Assembly (NCBI GenBank): GCA_030407315.1
Contig: JALQPE010001693.1
Location: 23,994-87,993, forward strand
Source of the DNA: Asparagopsis taxiformis
Taxonomy: Eukaryota; Rhodophyta; Florideophyceae; Bonnemaisoniales; Bonnemaisoniaceae
Reading direction: 5' to 3'
Length of the DNA: 64,000 nt
The notes beneath the pieces are model-generated. The model saw nothing but the letters and a program-made list of their open reading frames with translations, did not search any database and was not told where the DNA came from. Below, piece by piece: positions 34,710 to 45,126 of the stretch; positions within the stretch are counted from its first letter, which is position 1; each line of letters starts with the position of its first letter. The translations under genes and the position numbers were made by a program.

Positions 34710-35168
34710 TTACAGTGCGGGCCGTTTACCGGGGATGCTGACAGCAAAGTCATCGTTACGATGACTTTGCTGTAAGAAAACAAATCATTACAGCAGCCAC
34801 GATTTCTTTACCGGGTAAAAAAATTGTGGCCGCTGTAATGAAACGTTTTCTTACAGCAAAGTCATCGTTACGATGACTTTGCTGTAAGAAAGCAAATCAT
34901 TACAGCGGCCACAATTTTTTACCCGGTAAAAATTCTTGCTGATTTTTTACCCGGTAAAAAATTCTTTGGCCACTGCAAGGAAACGGTTCCTTACAGCAAA
35001 GTCATCGTTACGATGACTTTGCTGTAAGAAAGCTTATCATTACAGCGGCCACAATTTTTTACCCGGTAAAGAAATCGTGGCTGCTGTAATGTTTTCTTTT
35101 CTTACAGCAAAGTCATCGTAACGATGACTTTGCTGTAAGGAACCCTGGTAAACGGCTTCGGCTGTAAG
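34710..35168. repeat. Foldback repeat F1 (four palindromes)
   Basis: Outer ends are TTACAG ... CTGTAA. Inside are four copies of a 33-37 bp palindrome with core AAAGTCATCGTTACGATGAC. The first three have GTTAC at the centre and the last GTAAC, so the block as a whole is itself inverted. Between them lies a second dyad TTTTTACCCGGTAAAAA with GTGGCCGCTGTAATG. It separates the MTase-SET gene from the ParB-2OG gene. Confidence 0.9.
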
Positions 35169-35642
35169 CAGCAGGGAGTTTCGTCGTTCTCCCATCTTAG
35201 TAAAGGTGAGAAGCGAAGTGTGAAGTCGGGAAAATTGCTCAGCAAAGGTCTGTACGGCTGTGAGCAGCTCTCAGGAGTATTTTACCTCACGTGGTCTCTG
35301 TTCAGGTTATACCCTGTATATATATAGGTAGCCTAGTGTAGGTGGGAAGATAGACGAAAATTCTACCAATAATTTATCACAGTGACGGCTCTCGTAGTCG
35401 AAATGTGCGCGTTGTCAAGGGTTGAAACTAGTCTCCCCCTACGGCCTAGCTAGTAAAATCATACAACGTTGTCGACTAATATTAAAAAGTAGCAAGCAAT
35501 CTGCTGAGTAGCACTAAACTATGAGATGAAGGCCAGATGTATAGATGAAAACCGAAAAGTGGGCTAAGATAACAATGTTGAGATGAGAAAGACAGAACTT
35601 TTAGCAGGGAACAGTAGTATAGGTTTTAATACTTCTGGTATG
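35169..35642. other. Spacer between F1 and the 3' end of ParB-2OG gene B1
   Basis: No gene. Contains a short TATATATATAGG tract. Probably the 3' flank of the minus-strand gene. Confidence 0.3.
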
Positions 35643-38600
35643 CTATCTATTGCTCCTATCGTACTTGTAATATTCGACGGTGTGGATGTGGTCCGTGAGG
35701 ACGTCCTTCTCCGTCTTCAAGTAGATGTGGCCGCGCGTGGGCAGGCCATAGACTAACTTCTCGCCTGCAGGAAGATCTCCTCGGCTGAAGCCGACCCCGT
35801 AATGGTAAAGGTCACCGCGACCAACCAATACGGAATAGGGTGGCACCCAAAAGGTGAGAGGGGGAACCTTCCACATATCGGCGTCCGGATTGACCAGGCA
35901 TACATGACTATAAGGGGCAACTACTATAAAGAACCCATCGGCTCCGCTCGACATCATGAAATATGATGGAGACTTGGTAGGACTTCCAACACTATTCGTC
36001 GATACCTTGAAGTCCGTGTGCCCATCCTGGTCCGCAGCCCCATCTGCTGTAAGAAGCAGCCGCAATCCTGTCTTCGGGAAGAAGACAGGATCCTCACCCT
36101 CCATTCCCAGCTTCAAGAACTCCGCACAAACACCAAGAGCAAGCTCTGCCACCAACTTGTTCTTATACATCTCCAAATTCCCCTCCTCCAACTTGTCGCA
36201 CAACTCACGCCGCGGCAGAGAGAGGCGCCCACGACCACCATCCATGCGGTCCTTCGCATCACCCACGTTGTGGATGAACTGCCACGGCGAAGGATCGAAG
36301 CCGGGCTTTGCGAAAGCTGGCGGCTCGTCCTGTGGCTCCCTGTCGTCATCGTTAGAATCAGACTGCTGGGAGGGTTTTTCAACCTCCTCAACCAGCGGGA
36401 ACTGCCTAGCGAAGTGACCGAACAACTCATGCGTCGCATTACCAGCCGTGGACGATGCCAACAGGCCTTCCATAACAATAACCCCCAAGTTTTCCAACAA
36501 TGCCTTCTTCACCGCAAAGTACCTGTCCACCACCGTATCCTCAGCACCCGGCGATGCAGCTGCCTGGAATGCTGCCGCCCTCATTTCCGCCCGAACCGTC
36601 TCCACCGTCGTACTTTCCATATAGTACTTCATCCGGCTGCCAGACGCAATTGCGCTGGGGAGAACGGCGGCCACATTCTCATCGACGATACTGTCGGGAA
36701 TGGGATTCTCCTGGGCGTCGTCGAACTGGAGAACCGGCTCCCGAGAGCGACCTCGGGAAGCCGACTTGGATTTCTTTGACGACGACTTTGATGAAGTCTC
36801 ACCGAGCCTTCTCTTTTTGGTAGAAGGCTCGGGCGTCGCAGAAGCGCTTCCAAGTTACGCTTCCCGAGGATGGAGTTTTCACCCGCATCCTCGGGGGCGC
36901 TCTCCAGCTCGACGACCTCCACAGCACCACCCGCCGTTCCACCACGACCGGAACGACTCGCTTGCAGGCGGGTACTCCTTCTGGGCATCACTTTCCTCCC
37001 AGAAGTTTCCACTCCGGGCGGTGCAGAATCACTGACTTCAATGACATCTTCGTCAGGATCTGCACCGCCCTTCGCACTGCTGCCCTCGACCACATTCTCG
37101 GGAGTAGGGCCCTCCGTCGAAATCCTCGCAACCGTCTTCTGTCCAACCCCACCGGATGGTGAAGGGACGAAACTGTCATCGCTGGAGCTTCCCGAACTGC
37201 TAGCAGATGCAGAACGGGAAGCTTCGACAGCGGGGGCCGGAGCAGCAGGGTGCTGCTCGGCAGCCGGAGTCGCAGGCTCAGGCTGCGAAGCCGGTGAGAC
37301 CTGCTCCTGCGCGGCTTGGACAGGACGGTTGGGGGTACCAGTCCCGGCGTGGGAAACTGGACCAGAGCGTTCGCTGCCATCCTGGGGACCACGCGCAGTC
37401 GGCTTGACCGGGGTCACCGCAGGGGAGGATGCCGACACGGCAGGGGTAGAGACAGGAACAGGGGCAACCTCGGAATCGCTGGAAGATTCCAGTTGAGGTG
37501 GTGGGGGCAAAGGAATGGAGGATGAAGGGATGGGCAAGGAATTGGAAGAGGAAGGGATGGGGGCATCATCACCACATGTGGCTGGGAGCGCAGCATGTGG
37601 GATGTCTGGGTACATCGCGTGAAAGCGTTTCCGCATAATCATGTCGCGGTACCCAGTGACGCGCAGGAGCATTTTCCTGGCGTCCTTCCCGAAGACAGAC
37701 TTCTTACGGGGAAAAATGTTCTCCGACTTGTAACCATCGGGGGGGCCTTCCTTGGGACGGAAGTCTGCCCAGCACCCCTTCTTGGGGACCATCTGAGCAA
37801 GAACTTCGACAACGCGCGAGCGAATGTCGAAGCTCTTGCTCGGGTCACCCACGCTGGGAATTGAGCCATCCAGCATCCTCATCACATCCGACACGTTCCA
37901 GTACTCGGCCACCTCCTTCACGTACCCGAAGATTTCCAACAAACCAGCAATCCATTCCTGCCCAATGGTACCAACCGAGTACGGTTTCAGCCCGGCCGAC
38001 CGACGGCTACAAGTGTAGCGCGCCGTCATCTCCAGGATGAAACACTTCTGTACATCCGGAGCACTCCTGAACGACCCATTGAACAACAAGTTCACCGTAC
38101 ACCCAGCCAGATCCTCTGTGGAAGAGAACTGCACGAACTCCGGCCTGTTCGGGATGCTCGACCAGTATTTGAAAGCAGGGCTTTCAATGGTCTTGAACCC
38201 TCGCGCGATCGAGACGTAGCGCATGAGCTGTCTCGGACGAATCCAGCTCAGCGCTTTCCGTTCTTTAATGTATTGAACGGTCGGCTCGATCTTCTTCTTT
38301 CCCAGGCGGTGGATATTGATGAACTCCATCACAGAGCACACATTGTCAGCAACTGTTACCTCGCTGACATTGTGGGTGTGGAAGTTCATCAGCCGTGAAA
38401 GCGGGAGTACTTCTTCGGAGCAGAAGACATCCCGGCCAAGCCGAGTCGGTGGGAGGAGAAAGTCGACTGGAATAGTTCCAAAGCGACGGTAGATGTCAGA
38501 CTTGACAAACTCCTCCCACTCTGGACTGTCCTTCGCAGGAGCAGGTCCAGCCGACTCGAGAATGGCCTTCAACGCGGTCACTCGGTGAGATCCATCGACG

Positions 38601-39287
38601 TATTGCAGTCGTACTTTGGCATTGGAATCAATCACCTCGCAGACGGACACGCGTGAAGCAATCACGGAAAATCCCTGAGTGAGAAACGTTTTCTTCAACT
38701 CATCAACGCGATGCGGCCTGACCACCCTGGACACGACTGCCGGAGGAGAAACATCCAGGGGGAAATGAAGACTGGAATGTTTCGGCAGCTCTCCGGACTT
38801 ATGTCGTAGTCCACATCCACCGGGATGGGCACTGTGCCAGGGTAGGCCAGCCTGGTGCTGCGGAGAGGCTTGTTCGGTACGATGTCACGAGCGTTGTGAT
38901 CATCGACCTTCTCCGCATCCTCTGCCAAGTCGCTGCCGGACGCGATGATCATGTCCGGAGCAGGCGAGCTAGGCAGAGGAGCACCAGATCCCTCGACGGC
39001 TGGCGCCGCTTCGGCAGATTGAGCCGGAAGCGGAGTTGCGGGAACGCCAGCGTCGATTGTCGGGACAACCGCGGGATCGGAAGCGGAAGGGGGGGAGGGG
39101 ACGGGCTTAGGTGCTGGGCTGAGCTGGGTCAGCGCTGCAGCAGCTTCGCAAACGTCCATGGGGACAGGGGGGGCAGAGAAGGAGAAGGAGAGGGAGAAGG
39201 AGAGGGAGAAGGAGTGGGAGAATCGTTGTCACGGCGGCTGGCAGAGCGCACCTGGCGGTCGAAAGCGTTGGGGGATTGTTGAGCCAT
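35643..39287 (-). pseudogene. ParB-like/2OG-dioxygenase fusion B1, frameshifted
   Basis: This paralogue of the intact gene at 40814-44008 now lies in separate frames. The N-terminus MAQQSPNAFDRQ starts at 39287, changes frame in a CT/C-rich tract near 39165, and again near 38760 just before the ParB domain (SRVVRPHRVDEL, YVDGSHRVTAL). The linker runs to about 36840, where one more frameshift separates it from the dioxygenase half (GSRMKYYM, TGLRLLLTADG, iron ligands GHTDF and DLYHYGVGF, candidate arginine in TRGHIYLK). In the downstream frame the linker reads PEPSTKKRRLGE, a plausible nuclear signal, as in the intact copy. The catalytic residues are kept. No clear splice sites fit, so I call frameshifts; assembly errors in low-complexity tracts are the main alternative. 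Confidence 0.75.
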
Positions 39288-39492
39288 TGCTTTGATGAGT
39301 GATTGACAAACGAAGAGTGAAAGATTGAGAAAGAGAGAAGAAGATCTGAACGACAAGCTGTTTTGCTGCGTAAGCTGAGTAAGATAGGCGAAACTCAGAG
39401 AACTGACATATTCCTATTAGTATACACCCTGGTAATGATATTCAGCGGTTGACCAATCCGAACCTTCCACATCACTTTTCGTTGTACGACAA

Positions 39493-39814
39493 TTACAGCT
39501 CAGGCAGTTTACCAAGGATCCTTACAGCAAAGCCATCGTTACGATGACTTTGCTGTAAGGAAACGTTTCATTACAGAGGCCAGGAATTTTTTTACCGGGT
39601 AAAGAAATCATGGCTACTGTAATGTTTTGTTTCCTGACAGCAAAGTCATCGTTACGATGACTTTGCTGTAAGAAAACGTTTTCATTACAGCGGCCAGGAA
39701 TTTTTTTACCGGGTAAAGAAATCATGGCCACTGTAATGAAACCTTTCCTTACAGCAAAGTCATCGTAACGATGACTTTGCTGTAAGCATCCCTGGTAAAC
39801 TGCTCCATCTGTAA
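39493..39814. repeat. Foldback repeat F2 (three palindromes)
   Basis: Same family as F1: TTACAG ends, three copies of the AAAGTCATCGTTACGATGAC palindrome (the first with GCCATCG), and two TTTTTTACCGGGTAAAGAAA dyads. It lies directly upstream of ParB-2OG gene B1. The 205 bp between the gene start and F2 hold no other feature. Confidence 0.9.
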
Positions 39815-40357
39815 GCCGTTGGTCTCAACCCTCGCTCTCATTTCTGTTGTCCTCCTTCATCATCTCCACCTACCTTCCCCCTACACACCACCTCTCTAAT
39901 GTCACTCTGCCCACCCTTTGGTGCATGAAATATTTTCTTACCACTGCCATAGTCTACACATACTGCTGCCTTCATACTTCTGCATGCCTACCCTTCAATC
40001 TTTCTTCCATCTTTCTCTACCGTGCTAGGCTTAGACCATGCTCTGTGCACATCTGACTTACTTAATATCATTGTATAGTTAGAAACTAGAATAATAATTA
40101 CATCACTAGAGTACACTGCAAATGTTAGTAACTATGGTTGGTGTGGTACACAACACCCTACCTCCTTCATGAGTAAACTTTGCGCACAGAACCGTTCAAT
40201 ACCAGGTAGTGCAGCCAGCGCAAACCAGGCTTGCACGACGCAGAGTGCTCCCCAGAGCCGTCAACAGCCGTCCAAACCATCGTTGTACGATGTTCCCGGC
40301 TCCACACTTCCCTTCTCACCCTTCCCAGGGTGGGAGACGGACGAAACTCCCAACCGC
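39815..40357. other. Spacer between foldbacks F2 and F3
   Basis: 543 bp with no supportable gene, CT-rich at its left. It lies between the start of gene B1 and the end of gene B2. Confidence 0.4.
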
Positions 40358-40591
40358 TTACAGCCGAAGCCGTTTACCCGGGATGCTTACAGCAAAGTCA
40401 TCGTTACGATGACTTTGCTGTAAGGAAAGGTTTGATTACAGTGGTGAGAAAATTTTACCGGGTAAAAAATCAGCAAGAATTTTTTACCCGGTAAAAAATT
40501 GTGGCCGCTGTAATGATTTGATTTCTTACAGCAAAGTCATCGTAACGATGACTTTGCTGTCAGCACCCCAGCGAAACTGCATCATCTGTAA
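40358..40591. repeat. Foldback repeat F3 (two palindromes)
   Basis: Shortest complete member: TTACAGCCGAAGCCGTTTAC at the left, one GTTAC-type and one GTAAC-type AAAGTCATCG palindrome, with the TTTTTACCCGGTAAAAA dyad between. It ends CATCATCTGTAA. It sits 220 bp downstream of the ParB-2OG gene B2. Confidence 0.9.
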
Positions 40592-40813
40592 GCCTTCCTC
40601 ACCTCAATGTTGCAACCAAAGACGACTGCGATATTACCTTGTTCTATTCTAGTAGTGCCCACCATAGTTTCCTCCCCTTCTCATATTAAATTGAGTATTG
40701 TATATCTCCTGACCCGTCTACATACGCAAACGTCATGTACTAGCCTAACTTTCATCGTTTACTTGAAGGCGGCCTTGATGCCTGCCATAGAATGCTATTA
40801 AGAACTAATTTCA

Positions 40814-43800
40814 TCAGATATCTAAACGCTCCCAGTAGTTGACATTGAAGGGAGGCTGTAGCAACTTCTCCCTGGAAGTTCGCAGTGATAGATGGGACCG
40901 GATAGGATGCTGGTACCTCACCGAAGAACGACCCTCCGCGAATCCCATTCCTCCGTGATACACGTCCGTTCGGCATACAAGCAGGGAATACGGTGGGATG
41001 CGCACGTTCGTCACTGGCACGCGGTACTTGTCTTTCGCTGGATGACTTAGGCACACATGGCTGAACTTGGCGATACGAATGATGAACCCATCCGCACCAG
41101 CAGCCATCATGAAATATGATGGCGAGTTGAGAGGACCAGTTCCAGTTCCCTCACGGACGGGAACATCGGTATGCATAAGTTGCTCCTGACTACCTTCTGC
41201 GGTCAAAATCAGACGAAGACCCGTTTCTGGAAAGACCACCGCTTCTTCTCTTCCAAACCCGAGCTTCAGGTTCTCCGCACAAATCGCCTTACCTAGCTCC
41301 AGAATCAGCTTGTTCCTGTACTGCCGCGCGCTTTCTTGCTCAAGGTCATCGCAGATGCTTTTCCGGTCCGTCTTGAATACACCAGTGCTGTCTTTCGGTC
41401 GAAGTGGTTTCCACGGGTTCTTCTGACTTGCACTTGAGCCACTTGTAGTACCTTGGAATGTGCTGGCCATCTGTGTGAATAACTCGTGCGTAGCTGCTCC
41501 CACTGTAGTAGAAGAGAAAATGTCTTGCAACACCACGTAACCAAGCTCGTCGATCATTCTTCTCTGGTAGCTGAAGTATTGTTGGCTTTCACAAGAACCG
41601 AGGGGACATACCAAAGTAGAGTAGCCTGCAGCTGCTTCCATTATCTCCGTCCGGATTGTATCAATGTCTTCTTCTGTGATATAATACTTCATTCTCGAGT
41701 TGGAAGGAACGCATAAAGGCAGCTTCTCAGGTATCTCCTCTGCGAATGTGCGGTCTGGAAGGGAGTTTTCTTGCTCGTCAGTGATGAGTGGTGCTTCTTC
41801 TCCAGTCGTTCGTTTCCTTGCATTGACTCTACTCTTCTTTTCCCGGGGAGGCCCAATCTCAATGTTGTCATCCGGCGTATTGGGCTCAGAAAACTTCGCG
41901 CTAGTATCTTCCCTTCTTCGCTTCTTATCCAACCTGGACTCGTTTTCATCGCCGCTTCCACCAGAACTCCCGCTTCTTCCCGAATTCTCCTTGTCCACTT
42001 CGGCCGGGCTAGTGCTGTTAGTTTCTGGTGTCCTGATTCGAAGTTTCAATATCACAGAGCGGTTCTGCGCATCTCCAGCTTGTTGTCCAGGCGTGTCTAT
42101 GTCCATGCGACCACTATTGTCCAAGTTGATATCCAGACTTTGCGTATCGCCGCTTTGTTTCCTTCCCTGAGGAAGATCTTCTCTGACAATCCTTCCCGGC
42201 GAATTATCCCTGGCACGACTTTCCCGCTCTGCCCTTGAAGCTGAAAGACGTTCCTGTTCTTTTTGGAGAACAGCAAGACGTTCTGCTTCCCTCTTCTCAG
42301 CTGCTGCAAGACGCGTGGCAGGACGTTCCTGTCCTCCCTCTTTTGCTGCGGCAGGACGGTCTTCTGCTTCTTTCGGGGTGCTCAGAGGTGCCTCTTCTAT
42401 TGCTTTCGTCGCGACAGCAGGAATCACTTCTTCAGCCACCACATTTGGAGTAATTTCCTGTTCTTCCTCCACAACAGCAGAAACTTCCTGCTCTACTTGG
42501 GCTTCGGCAGATACTCCTTCTTCTGCTTGAACAGGACCAGGAGTTTCCACCGTTTCCTTCTCTGTAGAATTATTTCCCTGTTCTGCGGCAGTAGGTGCTT
42601 CTTCCTCTTCTGCTTTGGCGCCAGCAACAAGTGCTTTTTCTATTTCTCCGGGGGTCATGCGATTCCGTTCCCTCTCCTCCTCCGCTTTCGTCTCCTGCAT
42701 TGCCTTTGTCCCGGTAGCATATTCCAGTTTGTCGTAAAAACTGTTTGTAAACATCCCGTTCTTGGTTCTCAGACTGCTTCTGTCTACCACGTCGTCATGA
42801 AAGTCGACAAGGACGAATACAATGCGCTCTCCAATGCGATGATCATTATCCCCGACCTCCTTCGCGTTTTCTGCTGCCAAATCCGTTCGCACGAATTCCT
42901 CCATCGTTGCAGAGTTCAACCACTTGCGGACGACCTCTGCCATATCATAGATGGCCAACAGAGCCAGTAGCCAAGTGCGCATCGTGAACGGACTTCCGCT
43001 TCCGATATTTCTGACAAGTCCTCTCTTCCTCCTCATCCTTGTCCACGACGCTGTCATCTCGAGCACAAACCACTGGAACCACTCCTTATCGCGCGTCCCG
43101 CGTCCGTCCGTGCCATTGCGGAATATTGCGTTATTGACAAGATCGAGCACGCACCCGTACATATCGGCAGAGTCAATTCGAGAAAAGTCCGGATCTCTTC
43201 CCTCGGTTCTTGCATCCTCGATTTCTCTGTTCCTATCCAAAGCATTGTAAACGCTAGGGATAGAGCTCCAGTACACGAAAGCAACGCTGTCTGTGCGATT
43301 GAACCCCTTCGCAATGTTGATGTACTGCCTATACGAGTTCTCCGAACGGTTCCTGTCGGACGGCAGAATATAGCTCACTTCTTTCAGAATAGGAATAAGC
43401 CGGACAACAGGAAGATCCATCTGGTTGGAAAACCTGAGAAACTCTATGACCGCACAGACATTGTCGGCAATGCTCACAGAAGCGACATCGTGAGTTTGTA
43501 TATTGGCTTCGAGAGACAGTTTCAGAACCTCCAGCGCATCGAAAATTAGACGCCCGTTCGGCGCAATCAACTGTTGTACCCAAACCAATTCCAAGGAATC
43601 CCTGTTCTTTCCTGAGTACTTCTCCAGGCATAGTTGCAGAGCAGCTATGCGATGAGAGCCATCGATGCAGTAAAACTCGTCTCCTTCGTTATCTTCCATT
43701 TTGCAGACTGTAATCATAGTTCCAGTGGTAGAGAAACCTCTATCCATGAAAATGCTGGCCAGTTCGTTTACACGACCCGGTCGCACCAAACGGGAGGTCA

Positions 43801-44008
43801 CTGTCGGAAACTTCACTTTGCGAGGATCAACTTGCACTTTAGAAGAGCTGTACTGAGCAATAGTGATGCTTTTCTCTTCAGCAGAAGGAGAATTGCTCTT
43901 CTCCGCTGTAGTATTCATGATACTATTGTCTCCCATTGTAATCCCTGCAATCTCAGTTCGTTCAATCGGTTCTCTGTTCAAATGTTGTGTAGACGATGAA
44001 ATCCACAA
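40814..44008 (-). CDS. Intact ParB-like/2OG-Fe(II) dioxygenase fusion protein B2
   Basis: 1,064 residues in one open frame; ATG at 44008, with MGDNSIMNT at 43936 as an alternative start. Residues about 65-125 form a ParB/Srx-like domain (TSRLVRPGRVNELASIFMDR, CIDGSHRIAAL). A helical region follows to about 430, then a Glu/Ala-rich linker with basic clusters (DKKRRRED, REKKSRVNARKR) suited to nuclear import. The C-terminal dioxygenase starts near 790 (NSRMKYYI) and has TGLRLILTAEG, iron ligands HTD (LMHTDV, about 946) and H (DVYHGGMGF, about 1019), and a candidate 2-oxoglutarate arginine (IRSHLSLR, about 1040). Relation to TET/JBP or AlkB enzymes is possible but cannot be settled by eye. It is the reference copy for the two broken paralogues in this window. 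Confidence 0.87.
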   Translation of the reverse strand: MWISSSTQHLNREPIERTEIAGITMGDNSIMNTTAEKSNSPSAEEKSITIAQYSSSKVQVDPRKVKFPTVTSRLVRPGRVNELASIFMDRGFSTTGTMITVCKMEDNEGDEFYCIDGSHRIAALQLCLEKYSGKNRDSLELVWVQQLIAPNGRLIFDALEVLKLSLEANIQTHDVASVSIADNVCAVIEFLRFSNQMDLPVVRLIPILKEVSYILPSDRNRSENSYRQYINIAKGFNRTDSVAFVYWSSIPSVYNALDRNREIEDARTEGRDPDFSRIDSADMYGCVLDLVNNAIFRNGTDGRGTRDKEWFQWFVLEMTASWTRMRRKRGLVRNIGSGSPFTMRTWLLALLAIYDMAEVVRKWLNSATMEEFVRTDLAAENAKEVGDNDHRIGERIVFVLVDFHDDVVDRSSLRTKNGMFTNSFYDKLEYATGTKAMQETKAEEERERNRMTPGEIEKALVAGAKAEEEEAPTAAEQGNNSTEKETVETPGPVQAEEGVSAEAQVEQEVSAVVEEEQEITPNVVAEEVIPAVATKAIEEAPLSTPKEAEDRPAAAKEGGQERPATRLAAAEKREAERLAVLQKEQERLSASRAERESRARDNSPGRIVREDLPQGRKQSGDTQSLDINLDNSGRMDIDTPGQQAGDAQNRSVILKLRIRTPETNSTSPAEVDKENSGRSGSSGGSGDENESRLDKKRRREDTSAKFSEPNTPDDNIEIGPPREKKSRVNARKRTTGEEAPLITDEQENSLPDRTFAEEIPEKLPLCVPSNSRMKYYITEEDIDTIRTEIMEAAAGYSTLVCPLGSCESQQYFSYQRRMIDELGYVVLQDIFSSTTVGAATHELFTQMASTFQGTTSGSSASQKNPWKPLRPKDSTGVFKTDRKSICDDLEQESARQYRNKLILELGKAICAENLKLGFGREEAVVFPETGLRLILTAEGSQEQLMHTDVPVREGTGTGPLNSPSYFMMAAGADGFIIRIAKFSHVCLSHPAKDKYRVPVTNVRIPPYSLLVCRTDVYHGGMGFAEGRSSVRYQHPIRSHLSLRTSREKLLQPPFNVNYWERLDI

Positions 44009-44744
44009 TTGTGGTACCTCCGAGTGCGCTTCCCGTCTCTCAGCTTCCTCTCATATACTGTCCGGACAAGACATCCCCTACCTACCTTCAGTCCTGATGA
44101 ACCTTACGCTGCACCCGCTCAGCACCTCTGACTCTACCTGATCCTGATACCTCCACAAAGCGTTTAGCCCTTTCCATCAATCTACACCTAATAGTATGTA
44201 CCTCTAGCGCATATAATGCAATCGAACCCGTTTACCTCACCACGTCAATTATCATTCATATTCCAACAACCTATTTCATCCACACTCTCCACCTCGCTTC
44301 TTCTTCCGTACCATTGATTCCTATCAATCGATTCTACGTGAGTTTTATACATTTACTACGATCCACCTCTCCTACAAGTCTGAAAAATTCATTTCTACAC
44401 TAACTTTTGCTACTCACAAATAAACGGTTCCCGTGCAGGCCACTGCTTGAATTTCTTCCTATTGGCGTACTCGGCTGCAAAGGATTCATAGACTATTTAA
44501 ACGGTGATCATATAAATGGTTTTCAATGTGCTCCAATGGACAATACACCAAAGAACATCAATATGAATTCATTTCAACTACCTATTCACTACTGCGATTC
44601 AGTTTTCTTGCATACCAAATCTCATTGCGTTCCTACCCTAGTCGATTCAAAATGCTTCCTCCTCGTCAGTTGATCAATATTCCTTACAACGAGCAGGTCC
44701 TCTGGACATCCTAAAGTTGGTTACTTAACCTTAACTATCGATGA
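44009..44744. other. Upstream region of ParB-2OG gene B2
   Basis: 736 bp, AT-rich, no gene. It must include the minus-strand promoter of gene B2. Short reading frames here have no domain. Confidence 0.4.
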
Positions 44745-45008
44745 ATTTGCTGTAATGAAACGTTTTCTTACAGCAGCCACGATTTCTTTACCGGGTAAAA
44801 AATTGTGGCCGCTGTAATGAAACGTTTTCTTACAGCAAAGTCATCGTTACGATGACTTTGCTGTAAGAAAAGAAAACATTACAGCGGCCACAATTTTTTA
44901 CCCGGTAAAAATTCTTGCTGATTTTTACCCGGTAAAAAATTCTTGGCCACTGTAATGGAAACGTTTTCTTACAGCAAAGTCATCGTAACGATGACTTTGC
45001 TGTAAGCA
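44745..45008. repeat. Foldback repeat F4 (two palindromes, left end truncated)
   Basis: Contains one GTTAC-type and one GTAAC-type AAAGTCATCG palindrome plus ACCCGGTAAAAA dyads. The right end is TTGCTGTAAGCATACC but the left lacks the outer TTACAG...GTTTACC sequence. It separates gene B2 from the transposase gene. Confidence 0.88.
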
Positions 45009-45126
45009 TACCTCCCTCCATCCTCTCAGATCCTCTCCCCACTACTTCGCACCAATCCACCAACGCCCTAGAGTGTACAATTCATATGTGATGCATCTGG
45101 TTATTCATTTTATTCTTCCCTAAAAA

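Noticed and set aside
38695..39287. Introns in the N-terminal part of ParB-2OG gene B1
   Set aside because: No GT...AG pair that joins the frames correctly was found, and the paralogue has no intron; frameshifts in low-complexity tracts fit better.
41700..42970. Long plus-strand frames opposite the ParB-2OG gene B2
   Set aside because: They lie opposite the Glu/Ala-rich linker of an intact minus-strand gene and have only low-complexity composition.
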